Assembly (NCBI GenBank): GCA_963782415.1
Contig: CAWAJT010000006.1
Span: 806,001 to 870,000 of the forward strand
Length of the DNA stretch: 64,000 nt
Direction: 5' to 3'
Source: Bog-473 sp963782415
GTDB taxonomy: Bacteria; Actinomycetota; Acidimicrobiia; Acidimicrobiales; RAAP-2
The notes beneath the pieces were generated by a model. That model saw only the letters and a list, made by a program, of their open reading frames with translations, searched no databases and was not told where the DNA came from. Shown here piece by piece: positions 17,011-25,799 of this stretch (positions are counted from its first letter, which is position 1; every line of letters starts with the position of its first letter). Position numbers and translations under genes: made by a program.

Positions 17011-19369
17011 GTGTCCGTACCCCCAAGATCCAAGATACCTAGGTGGCAGCACGTGCTCGCTGTCGTGCTGGCGATCGTGTTGGCATTTCTCGTCCTTGGT
17101 GACGCTTTCAAGCGTGGGGCGATGATCGGGCCCTACGACATCCTCTCTCATTCGGGCCTGACGTCACGTGCCAAGTTCCTCATGAATGGCGACACGTACG
17201 AGCCGGATCCCATCAAACAGATGATCCCCTGGTCATACCTGGCCTGGACGCAAGTGCACCACGGAGCTCTCCCTCTCTGGAACCCGTATTCCGGTCTCGG
17301 GGTGCCGCTCGCCTTCAACTGGCAGTCTGCTGTCTTCAGCGTTCCTTCCATCGTTGGTTATGCAGTCCCGATCCGCTACGCCTTCACGGCGGGCGTGTTG
17401 GCCACTTTGGTGATCGGCGGGACCGGAGGATACGTCCTCGCCCGAGTACTCCGGCTGGAGCTCCTCGGTGCCCTGACCGTCATGGCTGTGTTCGAGTTGA
17501 GCGGTCCGCTTGTCGCATGGAACGGCTACCCGCAATCTCAAGTCTTGGCTTGGAGCGGTTGGATCTTCGCCGCCGCACTCCTCATTTTGCGAGGCGAGAA
17601 ACGAATACTGTCGATCACACTGTTCGCTGTGACGACCGCTTGTGCCGTCTACGCCGGTCATCCCGAGACACTGATCGCCACCATGAGCGCCGTGCTGCTC
17701 CTCTTCATCCTGCTTGTTGCGTCCCGGGCTTTGCCTGCCAGCCTGCAACTATCACGCGGTCCCATTCTGAGGCCCGTGATCGATTTCGGCGTGGCAGCAG
17801 CTGTCGGGGTTGCGCTCGGCGCGCCGGCTCTTGCTCCCAGGCGCGCAGTTGGTGCATGCATCGGTTCGATCGTCCGGAGGAACTTCCGCGGCGCTGCCAT
17901 TGCATGACCTGATCTACCTGACTTTTTCAAACTACGACGGCACCCCTGTTCCCGGAAGTTTCGCGATTGGTGGCGCCTTCTTCTACGACGAAACGACGTC
18001 CTATGTCGGCGTCATCGCGGTAGTGCTGGCCCTGGTTGGAATCCTCGTCGGGGTCCGGGCAAGGCGACCCGTCGTCGGGGCTTTTGCCCTTGTGGGCATC
18101 GTGTTGGTGTCAGTCGTCTGGATCAGGCCGCTGGCGACACTTGCGAACGACCTTCCAGTCCTCGGGTTGATCAGCTGGTATCGAGCCCTGATGCCACTGG
18201 CCCTCGTCGTAGCGGCCCTGGCTGGGATCGGAATGGATGCATTGGCACGGAAGAGCGCCGATCCCTTTGCGCGCCTCGCCCTTGGTGGGGCGTTTGCTCT
18301 TGCAGCCCTTCTCGTCACTGCATTCTGGGTGTTCGGCCGCAGTGCTAATGACGTACCAACGCTGTTCAGAGAATATGTCGCACACGAACACACGGTGAGC
18401 TTCCTCTGGCCCGTGATTACGATCGTCACGGGCCTCGTCGTCAGCGGCCTGCTGTGGTGGCGGCCCCGTTGGAGCAACGTGGGCCTGTCCGTTCTGCTCG
18501 GTACTGAAGTCCTGGCGCTGTTGGCCGCCGGAGGCGTCCTGATCTCCTCCAGCTCCAACGCATACCCCGCCACCACCGCAGTACGGCAATTGCAGCAGAT
18601 CGTGGGCGACGCAAGGGTGGGCACCGGAGGGTCCACGACAGCTGTCGGATGTCCGTTATTGGGCATATTGCCCGACGCCAACATTCTCTTTGGTATCCAC
18701 CAAGTGAACATGAACGAACCGATCATGCCCAAGAAGTACTTCTCGACCTGGCAGGCACAAAACCACTCCAGTCCCGGTAATGCCCGGTTCAGCCAGTTCT
18801 GCCCCGTGATTGCATCGGTCGTCGCGCAGGCACGGCAGTTGGGGGTGAGCTACGTCCTCGAGCCAGCGGGATTCCCCGGCCCGCCGGGAGCCAAATACGT
18901 CACGACGCTCCAGGTTCCGAATCCGAATCCAGGCCTGCGAAAAACAACTTCGAGCAACGAAGACCTCTACTTCATCCCGGCTTCCGGAATAGTGACGCTT
19001 TCAACTCCAGCCGGAGGAGAAACGACGGGCCGACCAAATGGCCATCTGGGCGTCTCATCTTCAAATTCCGGGACGCTCGACGTGCGTGTCCACCAGACGG
19101 AGGCGGGAACATTGCACTTTCACGTCTCCGATGTTCCTGGCTGGCATGCGACCATTGACGGGAAGCCACTCGCACTCCGACCCTCTTCCGAATTTGATCT
19201 GCGTGCCGAAATTCCGCCTGGGAAACACGAAATCAAACTCCAGTACTGGCCCTCGCTCTTCAGTGCGGGACTGATCCTTGCTGCGATCGCCGCCTTAGGC
19301 ATCGGCTTCGCGCTGTCTCTTGCTTGGCTGCGCGCTCGTCGTCGAAAGTCGGGCGGGGCGACGAGTTGA
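17011..19369 (+). CDS. YfhO-like polytopic membrane glycosyltransferase (single frameshift)
   Basis: Large membrane protein of the YfhO type, which in Firmicutes adds sugars to cell-envelope polymers. About 785 residues once one extra base near 17827 is removed. Features: N-terminal helix HVLAVVLAIVLAFLVLGDA, extracytoplasmic loop with GPYDILSHSGL, IPWSYLAWTQVHHGALPLWN, VPLAFNWQSAVFS, around 12 helices, then a C-terminal soluble beta domain containing VSDVPGWHATIDGKPL and a last helix with a basic tail. The frame break replaces the expected GAPLLLPGAQL with GAPALAP. A degraded paralogue lies at 49452-51768. The GTG at 17011 follows a long non-coding leader. Flanked by direct repeats of the MFS 3' end. 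Confidence 0.82.
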
Positions 19370-19382
19370 TCCCGGTGGAGTA

Positions 19383-19441
19383 GCGTCGACTCAGGCGGGA
19401 GCGTCCGCCCCTTCGACGCCGGCCACGCCGGTCACGTCGGT
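19383..19441 (-). repeat. Partner copy of the MFS 3'-end repeat
   Basis: Covers the last codons of the MFS gene (GVAGVEGADAPA plus stop) and a few downstream bases. Direct repeat of 16236-16294. The coding sequence here is itself internally repetitive (VTGVTDVTGVAGV). Confidence 0.75.
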
Positions 19442-20996
19442 CACCCCCGTCACCATGCCCCGGACAGCGTCAGTTGAAGGTACCTCTGCCCCGGCTCCCG
19501 AGCGCAGTCCGACTGCTGCCACCAGGGCGGCGGCGAGCGTCGCCCCGGCGGCCACGAGGAGCGCCAGGTGGTACCCGGACACGAACGCGGCCACGGCATC
19601 AGGCCGGGAGTGGGCACCGAGCGTCTGCGTCACGACGTTGATCTGACCGCCGGCGACGGCCTGTGCCTGTCCCGATGCTCCCGGGATGGCGGCACTGCGG
19701 TCGGCCCACGACGTGGTGGCTGCATGCACCCCGATCGTCCCGAGGACCGCGAGATCAACCGACGTCCCGATCTGGCGGGCTGCGTTGACGAGACCGGAGG
19801 CGCCGCCCGACACCCCCGGCGGGACGTCGCGCATGGCCACGTTGACGACACCGGGAACCAACGTGCCCCAGCCGATCCCCACCAAGGCGTAGCCGACGAA
19901 CGCGAGAGCGAACGGCGTCGCGTCCGAGAGCAGCGCCAGCACGGCGACGCCGGCTGCTCCGACCATGCACCCGGCGACCACGATCACCACGGGCTGGAAG
20001 CGTCGCCGGAACCGGCCGGCGGACTGGGCCGCCACGATGAACGGGATGTTCATGGACAGCCACGAGACGCCGGTGCGGAAGGCGGACCACCCCTCCACGT
20101 CCTGGAAGAGCAGCGTCACGTAGAACATGACGCCCGGCCAGCGCCAGGTAGGTCAGCAGATAGACCCCGCAACCCGACACGAAGCTGCGCGCCCGCAGCA
20201 AACTCGGCGGCAACATCGGCGACGACGTCCGACCTTCCCACCCGAGGAAGAAAACCACGAGCACCGCGCCCACCACGAGCGGTCCGGCGACGTCGAACGA
20301 TGCCCAGGGGTGGCTCGACGACTCAATGAGCCCGAACGTGATACCGAGGAGGCCCAGGGCGATGGCGACCATCCCCACCACGTCGAGCGTCCGTCCCTCC
20401 GGGTTGCGCGACTCGGTCACGGCCGCCAACGCGAGGACGAAGCCCGCCACTCCCACCGGCACGTTGACCCAAAAGACCGAAGACCAGCTGAACACGGCGA
20501 GAAGGGCGCCACCGACCACGGGGCCGAGCCCGAAGCCGAGTCCCGAAATGGCGGCCCACATGCCGAAGGCCCCGGCGCGGCGCTCGACCGGGTAGGTCTC
20601 GGTAAGGATGGCCAAGGTCAGCGCCGGCATGAACGCGCCGCCCGCCCCCTGCAAGGCGCGCGACGCGATGAGCGCCAGATCCGAGGTGGAGAGCGCGCAC
20701 GCCACCGATCCGAGGGTGAACACGACCATGCCGACGAGGAAGAACCGCTTTCGCCCGAAGCGGTCCCCCAACGCTCCCCCGAGCGGAATGAAAGCGGCGA
20801 GGCTGAGGGCGTAGGCGCTGATGACCCACTCGAGCCGACCGGCGGTCATGTGCAGCTCGCGCTGGATGGAGGGTAACGCGGTGTTGACGATGGTGACGTC
20901 GAGCAGGGTCATGCCCTGCGCGATGCACATTGCCACCAGCGTGAGGCGGCGGCGCATGACGCCCTGGTCTTCGGTGGTGGTCAGCCGGTCAGCCAA
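19391..20996 (-). CDS. MFS transporter, EmrB/QacA (DHA2) type (single frameshift)
   Basis: Proton-driven multidrug or metabolite exporter, ~534 residues in two frames. First half: TLLDVTIVNTALPSIQRELH (motif D1), GALGDRFGRKRFFLVG (motif A), ALQGAGGAFMPALTL (motif B), GFGLGPVVGGALL (motif C). It breaks after LLTYLALAG and resumes VMFYVTLLFQDVEGWSAFRTG. The break is at the CCC run 20133-20135 (one base too many), so sequencing error is possible. The C-terminal tail is a Val-Thr-Gly repeat, part of a repeat shared with 16236-16294. No regulator gene is adjacent. Confidence 0.88.
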
Positions 20997-21146
20997 CGTT
21001 GTGCCACGGCGCGTCGGTGGGTCTGCATCGGCATCGGAACGAACCTACCCGCGGGCCGGGGCGAGCCCGACGGCGGCAGGGGCCGACGTGGTGGCCCGAG
21101 ATGGGCGCCGGGCTCGGCGCGCTCGGTGCCGCGAGACGACGGCTGG

Positions 21147-22277
21147 TCAGCCGCGGGAGGAGCGTTGCGGCGGCTCGCTGACCGTGCACCCTTCAATGGC
21201 GTCCCCGCAGTGCGGCTCGGCCAGGTCGAGCGCGGCCGGAAGCCCCTCGCCCCGGAACAACCCCGCCGCCGGGCTGGCGTTCGACAGCGCGTCGGCAGCG
21301 AGAACCATGGCGGCGAAGGTGTACGTCGTCCGCTCGTCCTTGGGAAACGTCTCCTTCTCCGGGTAGACGACGCCGGTCCAGTACGAGCCGTCGGGCAGCC
21401 GCAGATTCTGTCCCGCTGCGAACAGGTCGAGAGCCGGGCCGTCCATGTCGAGCGCATTGAGCGTCAGCACACACTCCGCCGTCTCGGCGGCCGTGACCCA
21501 GTCCCCCGTGGAGACGCACCGCACACCGAGTCCCTCCATGACAAAGGCGGACCAACCCTGGGCGATCCGCTGGCGGCCGGCATCGCCCTCGAGCGCGCCC
21601 GACAGCATCGGGTAGTACCAGTCCATGGCGAACTCGACCTTGGGCGCGAAGGCGCCGGGGTGGTGCGCGACCGCGTGCCCGAGGCGCCCCGCCGCCAGCT
21701 CCCAGTCGGGGCGGTCCTTGGCCAGGCACTCGGCGATCGCCACGGCACAGCGCAGCGAGTGGTAGATGGAGGACGACCCCGTGAGCAGCGCGTAGTGCTC
21801 GGGTCGGCCCGACGAGTCGAGCGACCACAGCACGGAGCCGTCGGGCTGCTGCGAGCGCAGAATGAAGTCGATCCCCTTTTGGATGGTGGGCCAGAGCTCG
21901 CCGAGGAATTCCACGTCGCCCGTGATCAGGTGGTGGTGCCAGGCGCCGGCAGCCAGGTAGCCGCACACGTTCGTGTCGAGCCGGAGGTCCTTGACCGAAT
22001 CGCCCTGGTAGTAGTTGAACCAGCTGCCGTCGGGCAGTTGGCGCAGCGCCAGCCAACGATACGCCGCCACGGCCTCGTCGAGGAGGCCGCACACGGTGAG
22101 GGCCATCGCCGCCTCCACGTGGTTCCACGGGTCGCAGTGGCCGCCGACGAACCACGGGATCTGCCCGTCGTGGCGCTGCACCGCCGCGATCGCCTCCCCC
22201 GTGGCCAGCACGTCTGCACCCGTCAGGATGCCCGGGACCTCGGGCAGCGTGGTCGATCGGATCTCTTCGGTGGTCAT
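21147..22277 (-). CDS. Alpha/alpha-toroid (prenyltransferase/six-hairpin-like) protein
   Basis: 376 residues from ATG 22277, which overlaps the upstream methyltransferase stop (ATGA). Repeated helix pairs with motifs such as HDGQIPWFVGGHCDPWNHV, LRQLPDGSWFNYY, RSQQPDGSVLWSL and LRLPDGSYWTGVVYP resemble the PDGxW repeats of alpha/alpha-toroid enzymes (terpene cyclase/prenyltransferase or glycosidase folds). No signal peptide. Genome annotations often call this family prenyltransferase, but no catalytic DxDD is visible, so the activity is unknown. As the last gene of a GT4-methyltransferase-toroid operon it probably acts on or builds a glycan or glycolipid. Confidence 0.7.
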   Translation of the reverse strand: MTTEEIRSTTLPEVPGILTGADVLATGEAIAAVQRHDGQIPWFVGGHCDPWNHVEAAMALTVCGLLDEAVAAYRWLALRQLPDGSWFNYYQGDSVKDLRLDTNVCGYLAAGAWHHHLITGDVEFLGELWPTIQKGIDFILRSQQPDGSVLWSLDSSGRPEHYALLTGSSSIYHSLRCAVAIAECLAKDRPDWELAAGRLGHAVAHHPGAFAPKVEFAMDWYYPMLSGALEGDAGRQRIAQGWSAFVMEGLGVRCVSTGDWVTAAETAECVLTLNALDMDGPALDLFAAGQNLRLPDGSYWTGVVYPEKETFPKDERTTYTFAAMVLAADALSNASPAAGLFRGEGLPAALDLAEPHCGDAIEGCTVSEPPQRSSRG

Positions 22278-23083
22278 GCGGCAGCTCCCTGGCTCGGTGT
22301 CGTTGGCCCCCGCCGTCCCGGCACACCACGCGGCACCGAAGGGGGCGCGTCCGGGAGGTCCGCCACGCTGGCGAGGGGCTTGGTGAGGTAGAGCACCAGG
22401 CTCTTGCCGATCACCGGACTCAGGACCCGGTCGGCGGTGCGCGTGACGATCGGCGCCTTGACGATGTCCCACACGAGCACCTTGTGGTACGCCTCGACGG
22501 CCGGATGTGATTCGTTCGATGGCCCGACGAGGCACCGCAGCCACCAGTAGGGCGAGTGCAGCCCGTGGGCGTGGTGGAAGCCGGTGGCCTCGAGCCCGAC
22601 TGACCGCAGCCGGCGCTCCAGCGTGGAGCGCCTGTAGATGCGGACGTGCCCCCCGGGCGTGTCGTGATACTCGTCCGACAGCGCCCAGTTGATCGCCTCG
22701 GGAACGCAGCGCGGCACCGTGACCGCCATGGAGCCTCCCGGACGCAGCACGCGAGCGAGCTCTCGCATCGCCGCAGTGTCGTCTGGAATGTGCTCGAGCA
22801 CCTCCGACGCGATGACGCGGTCGAAACTCCCATCGGGAAAGGGCAGCGACAGGGCGTCGCCCTGCACCGCCGTGACCGGGTGGTCCGGCGGGATCTCGCC
22901 CGCCTCAATCATGGCGGCGAAGGTGCCTCGCACCTGTGCGACCTCTTCGGGTCCGGCGTCGAGCGCCACCACCGCGGCACCCCGCCGGGCCGCCTCGAAG
23001 GCGTGGCGCCCGAAACCGCAGCCGAGGTCGAGGACGCGGTCGCCGGGCCGGACGCCGAGCCGGTCGTAATCAACGGTCAACAT
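22274..23083 (-). CDS. Class I SAM-dependent methyltransferase (Methyltransf_11)
   Basis: 269 residues from ATG 23083. Motif I is VLDLGCGFGRHAFEAARRG, then VVALDAG (acidic end of beta2), GDALSLPFPDGSFDRVIASE, VLEHIPDD and VLRPGGSMAVTVP. The C-terminal half contains SDEYHDTPGGHVRIYRRSTL and GLHSPYWWLRC, seen in methyltransferases next to GT4 enzymes in Actinobacteria. It overlaps the glycosyltransferase gene at its start (23077-23083) and the toroid gene at its stop (22274-22277), so the three proteins are translationally coupled. Substrate unknown, presumably the glycan made by the neighbour. Confidence 0.88.
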   Translation of the reverse strand: MLTVDYDRLGVRPGDRVLDLGCGFGRHAFEAARRGAAVVALDAGPEEVAQVRGTFAAMIEAGEIPPDHPVTAVQGDALSLPFPDGSFDRVIASEVLEHIPDDTAAMRELARVLRPGGSMAVTVPRCVPEAINWALSDEYHDTPGGHVRIYRRSTLERRLRSVGLEATGFHHAHGLHSPYWWLRCLVGPSNESHPAVEAYHKVLVWDIVKAPIVTRTADRVLSPVIGKSLVLYLTKPLASVADLPDAPPSVPRGVPGRRGPTTPSQGAAA

Positions 23084-24462
23084 GCGGCCCCACCTTGGGC
23101 CAGCGGCGCTCCCGGAAGTGGTTCGCCCGCGAGTACGGCCCGGTAACAAGCGGCCGTGCCTGCCGCCGTGACCTGCCAGGTGAAACGACTCACGACGCGC
23201 TCGCGACCAGCGGCACCGAGACGGGCCCGCAGCTGGGGGTCGTCGAGCAGACGGGCGATGCCGCCAGCCAGCGCGCCCGGGTCGTCGGGCGGCACCAGGA
23301 TCCCGGTCTCACCGTCGGTGCCCACCACCTCGGGCAGCGCGCCACCCGTCGTGGCGACGACCGCCACGCCGCACGACATGGCCTCAATGGCCGGCAGCGA
23401 GAAGCCCTCGTAGAGCGACGGGACGACCGCGACCTCGGCTTCGCCGTACAGGTGCGCCAGCGCGTCGTCGCTGATGCCACTCACGCAGTGCACGATGTCG
23501 GCGATCCCTAGCCGGGCGATCGCCTGGTCGACCCGCCCCCCCTCGTTGGGACGACCGATCACGGTGAGCTCGACGTCGCGCTCGGTCCGCAGCTTGGCGA
23601 CGGCCTCGAGGAGGGGTACCAGACCCTTCATGGGCACATCGCTGCTCGAGGTGACCATGATGCGGCCCGGCACCGGCGTGACGTCCTCGAAGGGGCGGAA
23701 GACCATGTCGTCGACGCCGACAGGAACGACGGTCATGCGCTCGGGCCGGACACCCATTTGCGCTGCTATGTCCTGGCGCGAGTTCTGCGACACGGTGAGC
23801 ACGGCAGGGAGGGCGCGGGCCACGCGCACCTGCATGCCCAAGAAGCCGAACCAGCGGCGTGTCGTGAGCCGCTGCCACGGGTTCGTGGTGTGGGAGAGGG
23901 CGAGTTGGCGGTCCACCGTGATGGGGTGATGCAACGTCGTCAACAACGGCCATCCGTCCTCCACCATGCCGAGCATTCCGTTGCCGAGGCACTGGTTGTC
24001 GTGCACCACGTCGAACTCGTCACGGCGCTGCGCCAGCAGCCGCCGGACCCGCGAGGAGTAGACCAGCGGCTCCCCGAAGCCCGCTGTGCACATGATGGCG
24101 AACTCGGTCCAGTCTTCGCAGGAGGAGAACTCGCTCGGATGGGGGATCCGGAACGGGTCCGGTTGACGGTAGAGGTCGAGCCCCTCGACCGGGGTGAAGC
24201 CGACACCCTCGTCGAGCTCGGGCCACGGTGCGCCCGAGAAGACCTCGACCGAGTGGCCGAGCGCAACCAGCTCGCGGGTCAGGTGCCGGGTGTAGACGCC
24301 TTGCCCTCCGCAACGGGGGTTACCCCGATAGGTCAGGAACGCAATGCGCAAACCCCCTGGTCGGGGCGGTGCGGCGGCAATCGGAGCAGGCCGCTCCATC
24401 TGGCGTGACCGCTCCCACGACTCCTTGGTCTCGATCCACTTCTGGCGAGGCGTCTTAGGCAA
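23077..24462 (-). CDS. GT4-family glycosyltransferase
   Basis: 461 residues, GT-B fold. The N-terminal domain begins after a basic leader with LRIAFLTYRGNPRCGGQGVYTRHLTREL (split: GGQGVY donor-domain glycine motif), then DVVHDNQCLGNG and TLHHPITVDRQ. The C-terminal domain has VTSSSDVPMKGL, LTVIGRPNEGG and the EX7E nucleotide-sugar motif in PSLYEGFSLPAIEAMSCG. Retaining transfer from a nucleotide sugar is expected. It heads the coupled three-gene operon. ATG 24462 gives MPKTPRQKW; a later Met before ERPAPIAAA is possible. Confidence 0.92.
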   Translation of the reverse strand: MPKTPRQKWIETKESWERSRQMERPAPIAAAPPRPGGLRIAFLTYRGNPRCGGQGVYTRHLTRELVALGHSVEVFSGAPWPELDEGVGFTPVEGLDLYRQPDPFRIPHPSEFSSCEDWTEFAIMCTAGFGEPLVYSSRVRRLLAQRRDEFDVVHDNQCLGNGMLGMVEDGWPLLTTLHHPITVDRQLALSHTTNPWQRLTTRRWFGFLGMQVRVARALPAVLTVSQNSRQDIAAQMGVRPERMTVVPVGVDDMVFRPFEDVTPVPGRIMVTSSSDVPMKGLVPLLEAVAKLRTERDVELTVIGRPNEGGRVDQAIARLGIADIVHCVSGISDDALAHLYGEAEVAVVPSLYEGFSLPAIEAMSCGVAVVATTGGALPEVVGTDGETGILVPPDDPGALAGGIARLLDDPQLRARLGAAGRERVVSRFTWQVTAAGTAACYRAVLAGEPLPGAPLAQGGAAC

Positions 24463-24558
24463 CGGATGTCCCGACTCGACTCACCATGACCCCCTAGCCT
24501 CCCCGAACCCCCTGGTCGGGCGCAAACGGCGGGGTCGGCGACCCGTCCGGCCTGCCGT

Positions 24559-25799
24559 TCAGCCGATCCCGGCCCATCCGAGCACGGTGAGCAGGACATA
24601 GACGGTGGCCACGACGGCGACCGCGACGATGGCAAGCCCCCCGACCCAGCGGGCGAACGTGCCGTTGGCGGCCGAGCCGAGCAGCGAACGGCGGTTGGCC
24701 AACACCAGAATCAAGATCAGTGTCATCGGCGTGATCACCCCCTCGAGCACCTGGGTATTGAGGATGAGCGTGATGAGGTTCCCGGGGACGAGCACCACGG
24801 CGGCGCCGATGACGATCTGGAAGGTGAAGATGCCGAGGAAGACCGGGGCCCGGCGGAAGCTCGAGGAGACCGAGCGCTCCACCCCGATCGCCTCCGCCAC
24901 CGCGTAGGAGGTCGAGAGCGGGACGACGGCGGCCGCCAGGGCCGACGCGCCGAGCAACCCGATGCCGAACAACGTGGTGGCGAATGCCCCGGCCACCGGC
25001 TTGAGACCCTCGGCAGCCGTGGACGCCGACGTCAGCGGGCCCGTCCCCCGATGGTGGCACCGGTGGCGACGATGATCGACATGGCCACGAGTGCCGCAAG
25101 CACGGCGCCCGTGATCGCGTCAACGCGTTGGAAGTGGTACTGCTCGGGCTTGACGCCCTTGTCGACGACCGCGCCGGCCTCGTACAGCTGGATGTACGGC
25201 GTGATGGTCGTGCCGATGAGGGCGACGGCCAACAAGAGGAACGACTTCGAGGCGACGAAATGTGGCCACACGGTGTTGACCGCGACCTCGTGCCAGTTCG
25301 GATGGGCCAGGACGGCGGCGATCGGATATGTGATGAACACCAGCGTGAGGAGGAGGAACACACGCTCGGCGTAGCGGTAGGAGCCGAAGAGCACGAGGGA
25401 CCAGATGGCGACGGCGGCGATCGGCACCGAGAGGTAGCGCGAGACGTTGAACAGCTCGAACGACGTCGCGATGCCGCCGAACTCGGTCACCATGAGGCCG
25501 ATGTTCGCAATGGCGAACGCAGTGATGGCGAACGCGGTGAGACGGAGGTCGAACTCCTCACGGATGAGCGCGGCCAGACCCTTGCCCGTGTGCACGGCGA
25601 GACGGGCCACCATCTCTTGCACGATCACGTAGGCGACCGTGATCAGCACCATGAGGAAGAGGGTGCGGTAGATGAACTGCGCTCCCGCTGACGAGTAGGT
25701 GACGATGCCACCCGCGTCGTTGCCGGCGGCGGCAGCGATCAGCCCTGGTCCGGCGGCGGCCAGATAGACCAGCCACCGCCGCGACACCTTGATGCTCAT
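24559..25799 (-). CDS. NRAMP-related divalent metal transporter, possibly Mg2+ (single frameshift)
   Basis: SLC11-fold membrane protein; about 413 residues once one base missing from the C5 run 25045-25049 is restored (GATIGG, then TGPLTSAST). Helix 1 reads GPGLIAAAAGNDAGGIVTYS: the canonical metal-binding DPGN of Mn2+/Fe2+ NRAMPs is replaced by NDAGG. Helix 6 reads ALIGTTITPYIQLYEAGAVV: the canonical MPH is replaced by TPY. Loss of the Met ligand and this GTT-P motif are features of NRAMP-related Mg2+ transporters (NRMT clade). The ATG overlaps the stop of the MgtE-N/CBS gene by 4 bp, supporting a joint Mg2+ role. Transport specificity is inferred, not shown. Confidence 0.85.

Noticed and set aside
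16244..17026. 260-codon minus-strand ORF
   Set aside because: Not protein-like; its familiar C-terminal residues come from the MFS 3'-end repeat.
24494..25363. 289-codon minus-strand ORF across the NRAMP frameshift
   Set aside because: Third-frame shadow rich in Ser/Arg/Gly; the two transporter halves lie in the other two minus-strand frames.
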